From Opitutales bacterium (lineage in GTDB: Bacteria > Verrucomicrobiota > Verrucomicrobiia > Opitutales > UBA2995): a stretch of DNA of 64,000 nucleotides. Shown in pieces: positions 9,828-17,553 of this stretch. The DNA is taken from assembly GCA_022824405.1 (NCBI GenBank), contig JAJDZZ010000015.1:63315-127314 (forward strand). The letters run 5' to 3'. The notes below the pieces were generated by a model, which searched no databases, was not told where the DNA came from, and worked only from the letters and a program-made list of their open reading frames with translations. Position 1 is the first letter of the stretch. Each line of letters begins with the position of its first letter. Made by a program: the position numbers and the translations under genes.

Positions 9828-9850
9828 GGCCACGGACTTTTCAGGTGGGA
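9828..9850 (-). pseudogene. fossil of a sulfatase C-terminus
   Basis: Twenty-one of the first 22 bases match the 3' coding end of the sulfatase at 433-455. On the minus strand it reads NPT-stop-KVRGR, where the intact gene reads DPTWKVRGR. This looks like the tail of a second, decayed sulfatase gene, or a duplicated scrap of the one at 422-1840. The surrounding sequence shows no further recognisable sulfatase codons. Confidence 0.5.
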
Positions 9851-9882
9851 TTCGAGTGCTGGTCAATTGAGAGTTGGAAACC

Positions 9883-9924
9883 GGGAAGTAGTGGATTTAT
9901 CCCGGATATCTCACAAAATTCGTC
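9883..9924 (+). repeat. 42-bp dispersed repeat, copy A
   Basis: Matches 13876-13917 in the same orientation with a single mismatch. About 20 nt downstream, both copies also share a second conserved block (AGATTC, then GGTGAAGCCGG, at 9929-9948 and 13958-13977), so the repeated unit is probably about 65-100 bp with a variable middle. The core contains CCCGGATATCTCACAAAATT. Confidence 0.8.
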
Positions 9925-10125
9925 GCGAGATTCAGGGGTGAAGCCGGGTCGACACCCTGCAAAGTCCCGAATCCAGGGAAATCCGCTCCAGTTCCGTCAT
10001 TCCGGCGCCTACAGCGGCAGAGCAAGGATGCTCTCGCCCTACCGTTATTGATGATTGGTAGGGCTACTGCGTCCTCGCAGTGCCGACATACCGGAGCTCA
10101 GTAGAAAATTTCTGAGATATTCGGG

Positions 10126-13008
10126 TTAACTGTCTTCCGGATGTTCCCCCAAGTAGAAAATCAGCGACCAGGCATCAAGGGTGCCAGCATCGCCCTCCGC
10201 TGCATCGATGATTTTGAGCGTCCATTCCCCGGATGGCGGTTCGCCGTAGAAGGCGTTGCTGAGAATCGTCCAGTCCAGGGAACCCCCGAGGCCGCCCTGG
10301 GGGTCGGGCGATACCGAGCCTTCAAGGGGATCCTCGACCCCTAAACCGTCCAGGGCGTCGTTGAAGACCGGATTGAGGATGCTTGGCGTGCCGGCCGGCG
10401 AGATCAGCTCGATACCGAGATCCCGGGGATTGCTGTGGGTCACCTCGATGCGCAGTTGCACCGCTTCTATGTTGGCGGTGGGCGACAGCCCCGTGACGTT
10501 TTGGGTCTCCGTCAGGCCGCCGCCGTCGTGGTCCGGTATGGCGGTGGCGACGGTCGACCGGAAGGGGTCGGTTTCGGTGAACGGGCCCAGGCTGTTCGGG
10601 GCGTGGGTGGCGGCAAGGGCCACGGCGGCATCCACGTCAACCGCGCCAAAACCATACCAATTGTGGAAAAGATAGCCAGCGGCATTGGTGATCCAGCCGT
10701 GCTGCAGCACCGCCGGCGTGCCGCCGAAGGCCACCCGCACGCGGGGGATGTCCGGGTCCAGTTGGCGCGCCGTCTTGGCCAGGATGTGCTTCACGTCGCG
10801 CCAGGTAAGTTCGGGTTGGGTTTCCAGAAGCAGGGCGATGGCGCCCACCGTATTGGGCGTGGAAGCCGAGGTGCCACTGAAGACGCTCGTGTAGTCACCA
10901 AGCGGATTGGCTTCGGTGCCGCAGGCCAGACCATCGCCGAACAACGGCAAGGAAAAGCCGCTGTCGCAGCCCATCTGGTCGGTGGTTATCATGGCCGGGC
11001 GGTTGCGGCCATCTTCCCCCGCCGGGGCTACCACCCACAAGGTGGAACCGGCCGATGAGTAGCTCGAGCGTTTGCCATCGGCGCTGAAGCCTCCTGTCAC
11101 GATGAGGTAGGGTAGGTTGTTTTCGCCGTCCCGGTTGGCCGCGATGCAGCCGAGTTCGGTGCTGAGATCAAGCAACGGCGCAACCGGCTGTCCATTGTCA
11201 TCCAGCTCGGTGCATAGGTTGAATTCGTTGCCGGCGGCCTTGACGTAGAGGGCGCCCCGGCCGTCCCGAAGCTGTTTTACGCCGACCTCGAAGGTGGTCC
11301 TCAGGTCATCTCCCACGTTCTCGGCGGCGCCCTCGCTGCCGAAGCTCATGTTGAAGATGTCCACGTCGTCGGACTTCGGGTTCTCGGAACTCATGCCGAG
11401 GGCATCAAAGATGGTATGGTCCTGGTCCACCCCAAGCCAATTGAAACCGCGAAGGCGCGCATTCGGTGCCACGCCACGCCCGCCGACGCCGTTGTTTGCC
11501 ACTGCCGCGATCAGCCCTGCCACGCTGGTGCCGTGATCGAAAGGAGCGGTCATGGGAAAAAACGGATCCTCGATCCGCGCCCCGTACCAGAAATCGGTCT
11601 GGAAGTTATAGGATTTGCCGGGTTCGACGTTGGCGGCAAGGTCCGGGTGGCAGATTTCGAGTCCGGAGTCCACCACCGCCACCTGGACACCGCGGCCGGT
11701 GGGGCGACCATCCGCCAGCGTCTTCATCATGTTCAGATCTTCGCCGACCATGCCACCATTGGCAGCAAAGGATGTCTGGCCGGTATTGACGAGCGACCAC
11801 TGATGCTGGAACAAAGGGTCCGCCGTCCCTGGCTGAGTTTGCCGCTCAAAGCCCGTGCAGGTGGTGCGTATACGGTTATCCGCGGTCAGAAAAACACCGC
11901 TGTAATCCACGGCGCCGCCAGCGCCAATTTCCACCAGGGCGGGGTCCTCTTCGGGGACGGCTTCCACTTCCAGAAGGAAGAAGTTGTTGGCCCCGGGCGT
12001 CAATTCGGTGAAGGGAACATGGATGGTGTCGAGGAAAATCTCAAATGGCCCTGGTCCCAATGCCCTCACCGTCAGGGAGGCGATCTCCCGGTGGTCTGGG
12101 GAAAGCAGGTCCGTGGTGGTCAGCAGGCGCGCCGTGGTCGGGGATGCCAACACCGTGCCGGCGTTCCGGATCAATACGCTGAGGGCAAGGGAATCTTCCT
12201 TGATTCCGGTGGTCTCGAAGCCGAAGAACGGAATGCTCAGGAGTAAAGCCTCGAAAGCCGCGTAGTCGCCCTCCGGTTCTTTCGACGGGGCGCCGAGGTC
12301 GCGGATGACGACCTCTACCGAGGTTGTCGAGCCCATCTCGGCCTTGCCGTCCACCGAGTCGATTTCAAGGAGGATGGTCTCGTCGCCTTCCGCTTCCAGA
12401 TCGCGAATCGGCGCGATCGTTGTCGTGGCGCTGGTGTTGCCTTCCGCGATGGTGAGTTCGGCGCTGGCGAGGTCGAAGTCGCCTCCCAGCGTAGCCGTGC
12501 CGGTGGAGGCCAGGACAACGGTGACCTCACCCGTGACAGCCTGATTCATCGTCACGGTGATGGCGATGGGATTGCGATCTTCCCCTTCGTTCAGTTCCAC
12601 AGCCTCTGCCGAGATGTTCACATCGGCAACCGGCTCTACCGCCATATTGAAGGACAGCGAGGCCGAGTCCGGAGCCCAGGCATCGCTGTCCTTTACCGTG
12701 TAGGTGTAAACGATCGCCGGCTCTAGTGTGGTAGGTGTGCCGGACAGCACCCGGGTCGCCGGGTCAAAGACCAGGCCCACCGGCAATGGCGGGGAGATGG
12801 AATAGGTCAGCGCCCCGTTGCCGCCGGTTGCTTGAGGCAGGGTTTCAGGATCGATGGCAAAGTTTTGGGTGTAGAACTTGTCCGCAATGCGGCTGGCGCC
12901 GAAGGTCGGGGCGAGGTCTTTCCCATCATCGTCATCGCGGTCGCAGCCGGAAACGCCCAGGAGCAGAGCCATGGCCAGGAGCATGGCCGGAATCGGGCTG
13001 GCGCCCAT
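10126..13008 (-). CDS. subtilisin-like S8 serine protease lipoprotein with P-domain
   Basis: A 960-residue secreted or surface protease. The ATG at 13008 gives a lipoprotein signal (LLLGVSGC, lipobox Cys at 22). Domains in order: a putative Ig-like domain (about 45-125), a Calx-beta domain (about 130-235), a beta-rich CARDB-like segment (about 250-375), the S8 catalytic domain, and a C-terminal proprotein-convertase P-domain (about 850-955; DLGIELISPAGT and GEWTLKIIDAAEGDAGTLDAWSL). The triad is intact: Asp447 in VAVVDSGL, His492 in DHGTSVAGLIAA, Ser714 in FSGTSASTPN, with oxyanion Asn594 in KAAGN. No inhibitor-I9 prodomain is visible in front of the catalytic domain. The gene just upstream, 4 bp away, may provide it. 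The longer GTG start at 13026 would overlap that gene. Confidence 0.92.
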   Translation of the reverse strand: MGASPIPAMLLAMALLLGVSGCDRDDDDGKDLAPTFGASRIADKFYTQNFAIDPETLPQATGGNGALTYSISPPLPVGLVFDPATRVLSGTPTTLEPAIVYTYTVKDSDAWAPDSASLSFNMAVEPVADVNISAEAVELNEGEDRNPIAITVTMNQAVTGEVTVVLASTGTATLGGDFDLASAELTIAEGNTSATTTIAPIRDLEAEGDETILLEIDSVDGKAEMGSTTSVEVVIRDLGAPSKEPEGDYAAFEALLLSIPFFGFETTGIKEDSLALSVLIRNAGTVLASPTTARLLTTTDLLSPDHREIASLTVRALGPGPFEIFLDTIHVPFTELTPGANNFFLLEVEAVPEEDPALVEIGAGGAVDYSGVFLTADNRIRTTCTGFERQTQPGTADPLFQHQWSLVNTGQTSFAANGGMVGEDLNMMKTLADGRPTGRGVQVAVVDSGLEICHPDLAANVEPGKSYNFQTDFWYGARIEDPFFPMTAPFDHGTSVAGLIAAVANNGVGGRGVAPNARLRGFNWLGVDQDHTIFDALGMSSENPKSDDVDIFNMSFGSEGAAENVGDDLRTTFEVGVKQLRDGRGALYVKAAGNEFNLCTELDDNGQPVAPLLDLSTELGCIAANRDGENNLPYLIVTGGFSADGKRSSYSSAGSTLWVVAPAGEDGRNRPAMITTDQMGCDSGFSLPLFGDGLACGTEANPLGDYTSVFSGTSASTPNTVGAIALLLETQPELTWRDVKHILAKTARQLDPDIPRVRVAFGGTPAVLQHGWITNAAGYLFHNWYGFGAVDVDAAVALAATHAPNSLGPFTETDPFRSTVATAIPDHDGGGLTETQNVTGLSPTANIEAVQLRIEVTHSNPRDLGIELISPAGTPSILNPVFNDALDGLGVEDPLEGSVSPDPQGGLGGSLDWTILSNAFYGEPPSGEWTLKIIDAAEGDAGTLDAWSLIFYLGEHPEDS

Positions 13009-13012
13009 CGTC

Positions 13013-13549
13013 CTAGCGCGGTACACGGGGCTTTCTCCTGACCGTCAGCCGCACGTCCGTAACGCCCGGTAACGCTTCTATGGCCTGGGCGGCGTTCACT
13101 GGATTGTCCTCCGGCGATAGATGCACGAGGGCGAAGCCCAGCATCGGATACGCCTTGCCGCCGGTGCCGCCGGCCGTAGCGACAATCTGGTCGAGCAGGC
13201 TCTCATCCTCCAGGTCCTCCAACTCGACCCGAAGACCGGACGACAGTCGTTCGAAGCGGTTGCGGTTGAGATCGTAGGCTGCATAGCCCAGTGGGGCGTC
13301 CAACGCGACGTAGAGGGTGTGCGTGACGCCTCTGTGGAACACCCGATAGATGCGCGTGTTGTTTTCGACGTCAACCCGGATACGAACGTCATCCACGTAG
13401 ACCTCGCCGGGCGCGTCCGCGATGGTGGGCATGACCAGGAAGGACTGCTCGAGAGTCGATGAGCGCATGACCTGCAACGGCGCGCTCTGGGCCTGCGCGC
13501 CGGTGGTGATGGCTGCGAGCAACAGGAGCATAATGGGCCATGTTCTCAA
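13013..13549 (-). CDS. small secreted protein, possible separately encoded prodomain of the S8 protease
   Basis: 178 residues from a TTG at 13549, or 172 from an ATG at 13531. A signal peptide is clear (MLLLLAAITTGAQAQ). The mature part has a beta-rich middle (VYVDDVRIRVDVENN, THTLYVALDAPLGY) and a C-terminal region reading LLDQIVATAGGTGGKAYPMLG, FALVHLSPEDNPVNAAQAIE, ALPGVTDVRLTVRRKPRVPR. The last part resembles subtilase propeptides (an 'LPGV-x-x-V' helix-strand ending), so I infer a prodomain or chaperone acting in trans on the adjacent protease. The end is only 4 bp before the protease ATG. Start oddity: the best Shine-Dalgarno (GGAGGT) precedes an ATG at 13589 in another frame, so a 1-nt indel or sequencing error in the leader is possible. 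Confidence 0.65.
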   Translation of the reverse strand: MRTWPIMLLLLAAITTGAQAQSAPLQVMRSSTLEQSFLVMPTIADAPGEVYVDDVRIRVDVENNTRIYRVFHRGVTHTLYVALDAPLGYAAYDLNRNRFERLSSGLRVELEDLEDESLLDQIVATAGGTGGKAYPMLGFALVHLSPEDNPVNAAQAIEALPGVTDVRLTVRRKPRVPR

Positions 13550-13875
13550 GCCTTGGCAACGCGCCTCGCGTCCATTCGTCGTCGCCCATTTTTTCTCGTT
13601 ACCTCCAACGGTTACCGATAGGGAATCGTTTTTTAGCGGAGCAGCCGTGGAGGAGGGGGTTGTCCGTCTGCGGGCCTTGGCTATGCCGAGCCCCGAAAAA
13701 GGAATAGTGAAAGCGGGAAACATGGAAAAAGGAAATATGAAGATCTTTGGGGTTTTACGGATCCGCAACGCCATACAGATTCCTATTCATTTCAGACATG
13801 CGAAATAAGTAAATTATTCCGGGTATCCTCAAGACCAATTCTTCGCAGGTGGACCGACGGTCGGCAACGGAAAGT

Positions 13876-13917
13876 GGGAAGTAGAGGATTTATCCCGGAT
13901 ATCTCACAAAATTCGTC
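13876..13917 (+). repeat. 42-bp dispersed repeat, copy B
   Basis: Direct-orientation copy of 9883-9924 with one mismatch. The two copies enclose the S8 protease and its partner gene, 3.95 kb apart. See copy A for the shared flanking block. Confidence 0.8.
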
Positions 13918-13973
13918 CCGAACGAACGGAGGACGAGTGCTGGTGGGGGTTTCGTGCAGATTCGGAGGTGAAG

Positions 13974-14099
13974 CCGGTCCTTATTATTCTGGCCGGTCCG
14001 AGCGGAGCTGGAAAAAGCATCTTCTTTGACACCTTGCTGGTTAGTAAGGGGCTCTCCTTTATCCATGCCGATAATTTGGCACGTGAATGGGCAGGATGA
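13974..14099 (+). pseudogene. zeta-toxin-like P-loop kinase, N-terminal remnant
   Basis: A 42-codon open stretch ending in TGA reads LIILAGPSGAGKSIFF, DTLLVSKGLSFIHADNLARE, WAG-stop. It has a Walker A motif (GPSGAGKS) and the downstream 'F-I-x-A-D-x-L/I-A-R-E' motif of zeta toxins and related small kinases (UDP-GlcNAc kinase family). There is no start codon with a ribosome-binding site and the remaining 150 or more residues are missing, so it is a gene remnant. The fragment begins right where the shared block of repeat copy B ends (13977). An intact epsilon antitoxin is not seen. Confidence 0.6.
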
Positions 14100-14178
14100 C
14101 CCTATCCTCTCTTACCCTCCATAAATTCAAGTTGACGGGCCAGCGGGGACCGCTTTTTATCCGCCTCTTATCCTGGGG

Positions 14179-14255
<77 letters not shown>

Positions 14256-14314
14256 CGGGATGACAACGTGAGGGGTCGCCTTTGCGGATGGTTGGAAACT
14301 GATTTAACCTTCAT

Positions 14315-14330
14315 GCCCGATCGGGTTTTT
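14315..14330 (+). terminator. possible Rho-independent terminator after tRNA-Phe
   Basis: CCCGATCGGG, a self-complementary stem, followed directly by TTTTT. The flanking AACC and GGGTT can extend the pairing. It fits the end of the tRNA transcript but the loop is short. Confidence 0.4.
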
Positions 14331-14376
14331 CACTAGGGTTCCCCTGAAAGTCCGCTTTTCGGGGGCCACGATTACA

Positions 14377-15681
14377 ATGGTAGACTTCATTTACGATTTC
14401 ATACGCGGGTTAATTGGACTGGGATGCATCCTGGCCCTGGCCTATGCCTTCGGTTCGAATCGCAAGGCCATAAATTGGTCCCTGGTTGTAATGGGACTTC
14501 TGCTCCAGGCCCTGTTTGCCGTTATTGTCCTGAAGGTATCCTTTGCTTATCGGGTTCTCGAAGCCATTGCGGTTTTTGTTATCCGGTTGATGGATTTTGC
14601 CCAGGAAGGAACGGAATTCCTGTTGGGAACCTTCCTGGTGAATCCGCCCGACCATTGGGGTTACATCTTCGCTTTCCAGGTTTTGCCCTCCATTATCTTT
14701 TTTTCCGCCCTCACTTCGGTCCTGTATTACCTGGGAATTCTTCAGGTCTGTGTTTTCGCCTTTGCCTGGGTAATGAAAAAAACCATGCGGCTTTCCGGGG
14801 CGGAAAGCCTGGCCGCGGCAGCCAATGTCTTTGTTGGGCAAACCGAGGCCCCGCTCATGGTCAAGCCTTACATCTCCCGCATGACCCGGTCGGAGATCCT
14901 GGCCCTGATGTCGGGGGGGATGGCCACCATTGCCGGAGCCGTGCTGGTCGCCTATACCGGCATGCTGGGCGGGGAAAGCGAGGAGATGCGCATATTGTTC
15001 GGGACCCACCTAATAACTGCTTCCATCCTGTCCGGTCCGGCTTCCCTGGTTATTGCCAAAATTCTGGTCCCGGAAACCGAACCGGTGAACCGGGACATGC
15101 AAATAGACAAGGCCTCGATCGGGGATAATATTTTCGATGCCCTGTCCAGAGGGACCACGGACGGCATACGCCTGGCCGTCAACATCGGCGGCGTGTTGCT
15201 GGTCTTTACCGCCATGATAGCGATGGTCAACTACATGCTCTCCTCCTGGATCGGGGACTGGACCGGGCTCAACCATCTCATCGCTCAATCTACCGGGGGA
15301 AGGTTTGACGGTCTCACCCTTCAGTTTCTACTCGCCCTTTTATTCTCCCCCCTGGCTTTTCTCATCGGAGTGCCCGTCCAGGACCTGTTGTTTGTGGGGC
15401 AACTGTTGGGGGAAAAAACCGTCATTAATGAATTCGTTGCCTATGCTACGTTGGGAGGAATGAAAGAGGCGGCCGTCTTTTCCCATCCCAAATCCGTCAT
15501 AATCGCGGCTTACGCCTTATGCGGGTTTGCCAACTTTGCCTCCATCGGGATCCAGATATCCAATATCAGTATTCTCGCGCCAAATCAGCGCGGCAATCTG
15601 GCCGCCCTGGGATTCAAAGCCCTCATAGCAGGTACCCTGGCCTGCCTCATGACGGCTTGTTTCGCCGGAATTCTGGCCTGA
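14377..15681 (+). CDS. concentrative nucleoside transporter (CNT/NupC family)
   Basis: A 434-residue inner-membrane symporter importing nucleosides with Na+ or H+. About ten hydrophobic segments are visible. Family marks: NVFVGQTEAPLMVKPYI (the CNT substrate/ion-binding hairpin with GQTEAP), ALMSGGMATIAGAVL, a gate region ending LSGPASLVIAKILVPETE, and CGFANFASIGIQI near the end. The length matches bacterial CNTs (about 400-430). The ATG at 14377 is preceded by a GC-rich imperfect hairpin (14341-14366) that could affect its expression. It stands alone on the plus strand, downstream of tRNA-Phe. The nucleoside specificity cannot be read from sequence. Confidence 0.93.
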   Translation: MVDFIYDFIRGLIGLGCILALAYAFGSNRKAINWSLVVMGLLLQALFAVIVLKVSFAYRVLEAIAVFVIRLMDFAQEGTEFLLGTFLVNPPDHWGYIFAFQVLPSIIFFSALTSVLYYLGILQVCVFAFAWVMKKTMRLSGAESLAAAANVFVGQTEAPLMVKPYISRMTRSEILALMSGGMATIAGAVLVAYTGMLGGESEEMRILFGTHLITASILSGPASLVIAKILVPETEPVNRDMQIDKASIGDNIFDALSRGTTDGIRLAVNIGGVLLVFTAMIAMVNYMLSSWIGDWTGLNHLIAQSTGGRFDGLTLQFLLALLFSPLAFLIGVPVQDLLFVGQLLGEKTVINEFVAYATLGGMKEAAVFSHPKSVIIAAYALCGFANFASIGIQISNISILAPNQRGNLAALGFKALIAGTLACLMTACFAGILA

Positions 15682-15794
15682 GATGCATATTCCAAGGGAT
15701 GGGGCCGTCGGGTGATTTTTGACATGTCCCCATGTTGAAAATCCAGGACTGACCCCATGGCGCATGCTCTATCCTCCTCCCTGATTTGCGAGCC

Positions 15795-16460
15795 TCACAA
15801 TTGGTAAGCTGTCAGGATATCGACGAGCAGTCTTTCCATGTCCGGATGGTTCCTGACGCTTTCGGCCGGCAAGGAGGAACAGGGGAAAGTCAACCTTACC
15901 AGGAGTTGTCGTTTTTTAAAATTCAACTCTCCGGACAGGAATCGTTTGAGATAGCTTCCGAACTCCGGAGAGCCGGACCGGCCATGTTTTACAACCCTGT
16001 CATCGGCCAAGTGGAAATAGACCAAGGATAAGGCCTCTCCGCGATGGGAAAATTCGAGCAGCCACATGGGGATGTCGATGGTCCGGTTGGAAATCTCTGA
16101 TTTCCGGTCGAGGTTCAACCCTTGACGGGTATAACATATTTCCGGGGTATGCCCGGCTACTTCCCTTTCCGAAACACTTCCCTTTTCCCAAAACGACAGG
16201 AAAACCTCAAAACACTCCGACCTGCGTCGGAACCTGAAATTGCGGCAATAGGAGAACCCCAATATTTCCTCGGTGATCTCCTCGAGGAATTCATTGGGGC
16301 CGATGGGCAACTCCTTCACCTGCCAACCCTCGAGGATTGGGGCGTAATGGAAGCCTGTTTCAGGAATTCCCGCATTTTTCAGAGCGAAGATTGCCGTGGC
16401 CGCTACCGAGGCCAGAAGAACCGAAAATGCGGCGACCAGGCAGAGCAACTTAGATCTCAT
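15795..16460 (-). CDS. EpsI/exosortase-associated family protein (DUF3485-like)
   Basis: 221 residues, an N-terminal membrane anchor (LLCLVAAFSVLLASVAATAIF) and a periplasmic domain with the EpsI signature H-x-P-x-x-C-x4-G (HTPEICYTRQG). EpsI-family proteins accompany exosortases in exopolysaccharide/PEP-CTERM loci; their biochemical role is unsettled. It is the last gene of the minus-strand polysaccharide run, with its start overlapping the upstream GT4 gene by 11 nt. The exosortase itself is not in this window. The family call rests on the motif, position and context; overall sequence similarity looks low. Confidence 0.72.
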   Translation of the reverse strand: MRSKLLCLVAAFSVLLASVAATAIFALKNAGIPETGFHYAPILEGWQVKELPIGPNEFLEEITEEILGFSYCRNFRFRRRSECFEVFLSFWEKGSVSEREVAGHTPEICYTRQGLNLDRKSEISNRTIDIPMWLLEFSHRGEALSLVYFHLADDRVVKHGRSGSPEFGSYLKRFLSGELNFKKRQLLVRLTFPCSSLPAESVRNHPDMERLLVDILTAYQL

Positions 16461-17553
16461 GGTCTAATAGGGCACGATAAAGGGACAAATAGTCGGCCAG
16501 CATGCGATCATAGGTAAACTTCCGCCTGAATGCTTCTCGGGACCTTTTCCCGAATTGCAAAATGAGTTTCGGATTTGACAAAAATCGGTCCATGGATTGG
16601 GCCAGGGCCTGGGAATCTTCACGCATGAACATATGCCCGGTCCTGCCTTCGCTAACCAGTTCGGGAATTCCGCCAACCCTGGTGGCAATTATGGGCATTC
16701 CCGCCCCCATGGCCTCGATGATACTCCTGGGCAACCCTTCCCAATGGGTAGAAAGAATATAAACCCGGCCCTGGCGCAAAAAATTTTCCACGTCTCTCCG
16801 CTGGCCATAGAAAATTACCTTATCTCCGAGGCCCATTTGCTCGACCTTTTGAAGAGCCTTTTCCCTCAGGGGTCCTTCCCCAATCAGGTGCACGACAAAA
16901 GATCGATCCCGCAAAAGGTCGATTGCCGATAACAAGGTATCGAAGTCCTTTTGCTCTTCAAAGCGGGCAATTTGAACAAAATTCAGCTCCTTATCGTCGG
17001 ATGGATTTTTCGGTTCCCTGACCACCTTCATCCCATTGTGAATGACCAACACCCTGGACTTGCTCATCAGCCTCTCCGATTCGATCACGTTCTTCTCATG
17101 CTTTGATACACAAACAATTATGGAGGAAAACAAGGTCATCGCAATTTCCATCAGTTTGTAGATTCCGGCCGGTTTTCCCGTTTGGGAAAAAGACCAACAA
17201 TGTGGAGTATAAATATTGGTATGCCCCAGGAGATAACACGATATCCTCACCAACATACCGACCTTGGAGGTGTGGGAGGAAACGATATCCGGTTTCTCCC
17301 GATGGATGCGCCAGATTATGTATAAGAAGGCGAAGAGGTCTTTGGCAGGTGATACCTTTCGGCTGAGAAAGGGCACGCTGTCAACCTCGACCTCATCATT
17401 TTCAAAAAGGTTTCGAACCGGTCCGTCCCCTCCCATAAGAACCGTCACCTTCATGCCAATTTCCGACAGGCTGTCACTCAAATCAGCTACATGGACAGCG
17501 GCGCCTCCGAGGGCATCGCTCCTGGTCAGGAAAAACAAAACCTTAGGCTTCAT
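16450..17553 (-). CDS. glycosyltransferase family 4
   Basis: A 367-residue GT-B enzyme that transfers a sugar from a nucleotide donor to a growing lipid-linked glycan at the cytoplasmic membrane. Seen: an N-terminal acceptor domain with RSDALGGAAVHVADL (Gly-rich loop), SSHTSKVGMLVR and VIHNGMK; and a C-terminal donor domain with FVQIARFEEQKDFDTLL, LIGEGPLR, and HWEGLPRSIIEAMGAGMPII followed by ATRVGGIPELV (E-x7-E motif). ATG at 17553, overlapping the preceding GT4 gene by 11 nt. Its linkage and sugar are unknown. Confidence 0.93.
   Translation of the reverse strand: MKPKVLFFLTRSDALGGAAVHVADLSDSLSEIGMKVTVLMGGDGPVRNLFENDEVEVDSVPFLSRKVSPAKDLFAFLYIIWRIHREKPDIVSSHTSKVGMLVRISCYLLGHTNIYTPHCWSFSQTGKPAGIYKLMEIAMTLFSSIIVCVSKHEKNVIESERLMSKSRVLVIHNGMKVVREPKNPSDDKELNFVQIARFEEQKDFDTLLSAIDLLRDRSFVVHLIGEGPLREKALQKVEQMGLGDKVIFYGQRRDVENFLRQGRVYILSTHWEGLPRSIIEAMGAGMPIIATRVGGIPELVSEGRTGHMFMREDSQALAQSMDRFLSNPKLILQFGKRSREAFRRKFTYDRMLADYLSLYRALLDHEI

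Larger units (their letters stand above)
9758..10125. other. intergenic region with repeats and a gene fossil
   Basis: No gene is supported here. It holds a decayed sulfatase 3' end (9828-9850), copy A of a 42-bp repeat (9883-9924), a degenerate inverted copy of part of that repeat near 10105-10127 (about 20 nt; together they could fold back), and in between a GC-rich stretch with short inverted pieces (GGTAGGGC / GCCCTACC around 10036-10063). Confidence 0.6.
13550..14178. other. intergenic region between protease operon and tRNA-Phe
   Basis: Contains the upstream region of the protease pair (13550-13875; no convincing promoter seen), repeat copy B (13876-13917), a truncated zeta-toxin-like fragment (13974-14099), then about 80 bp leading to the tRNA. 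No intact gene is visible. Confidence 0.5.
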
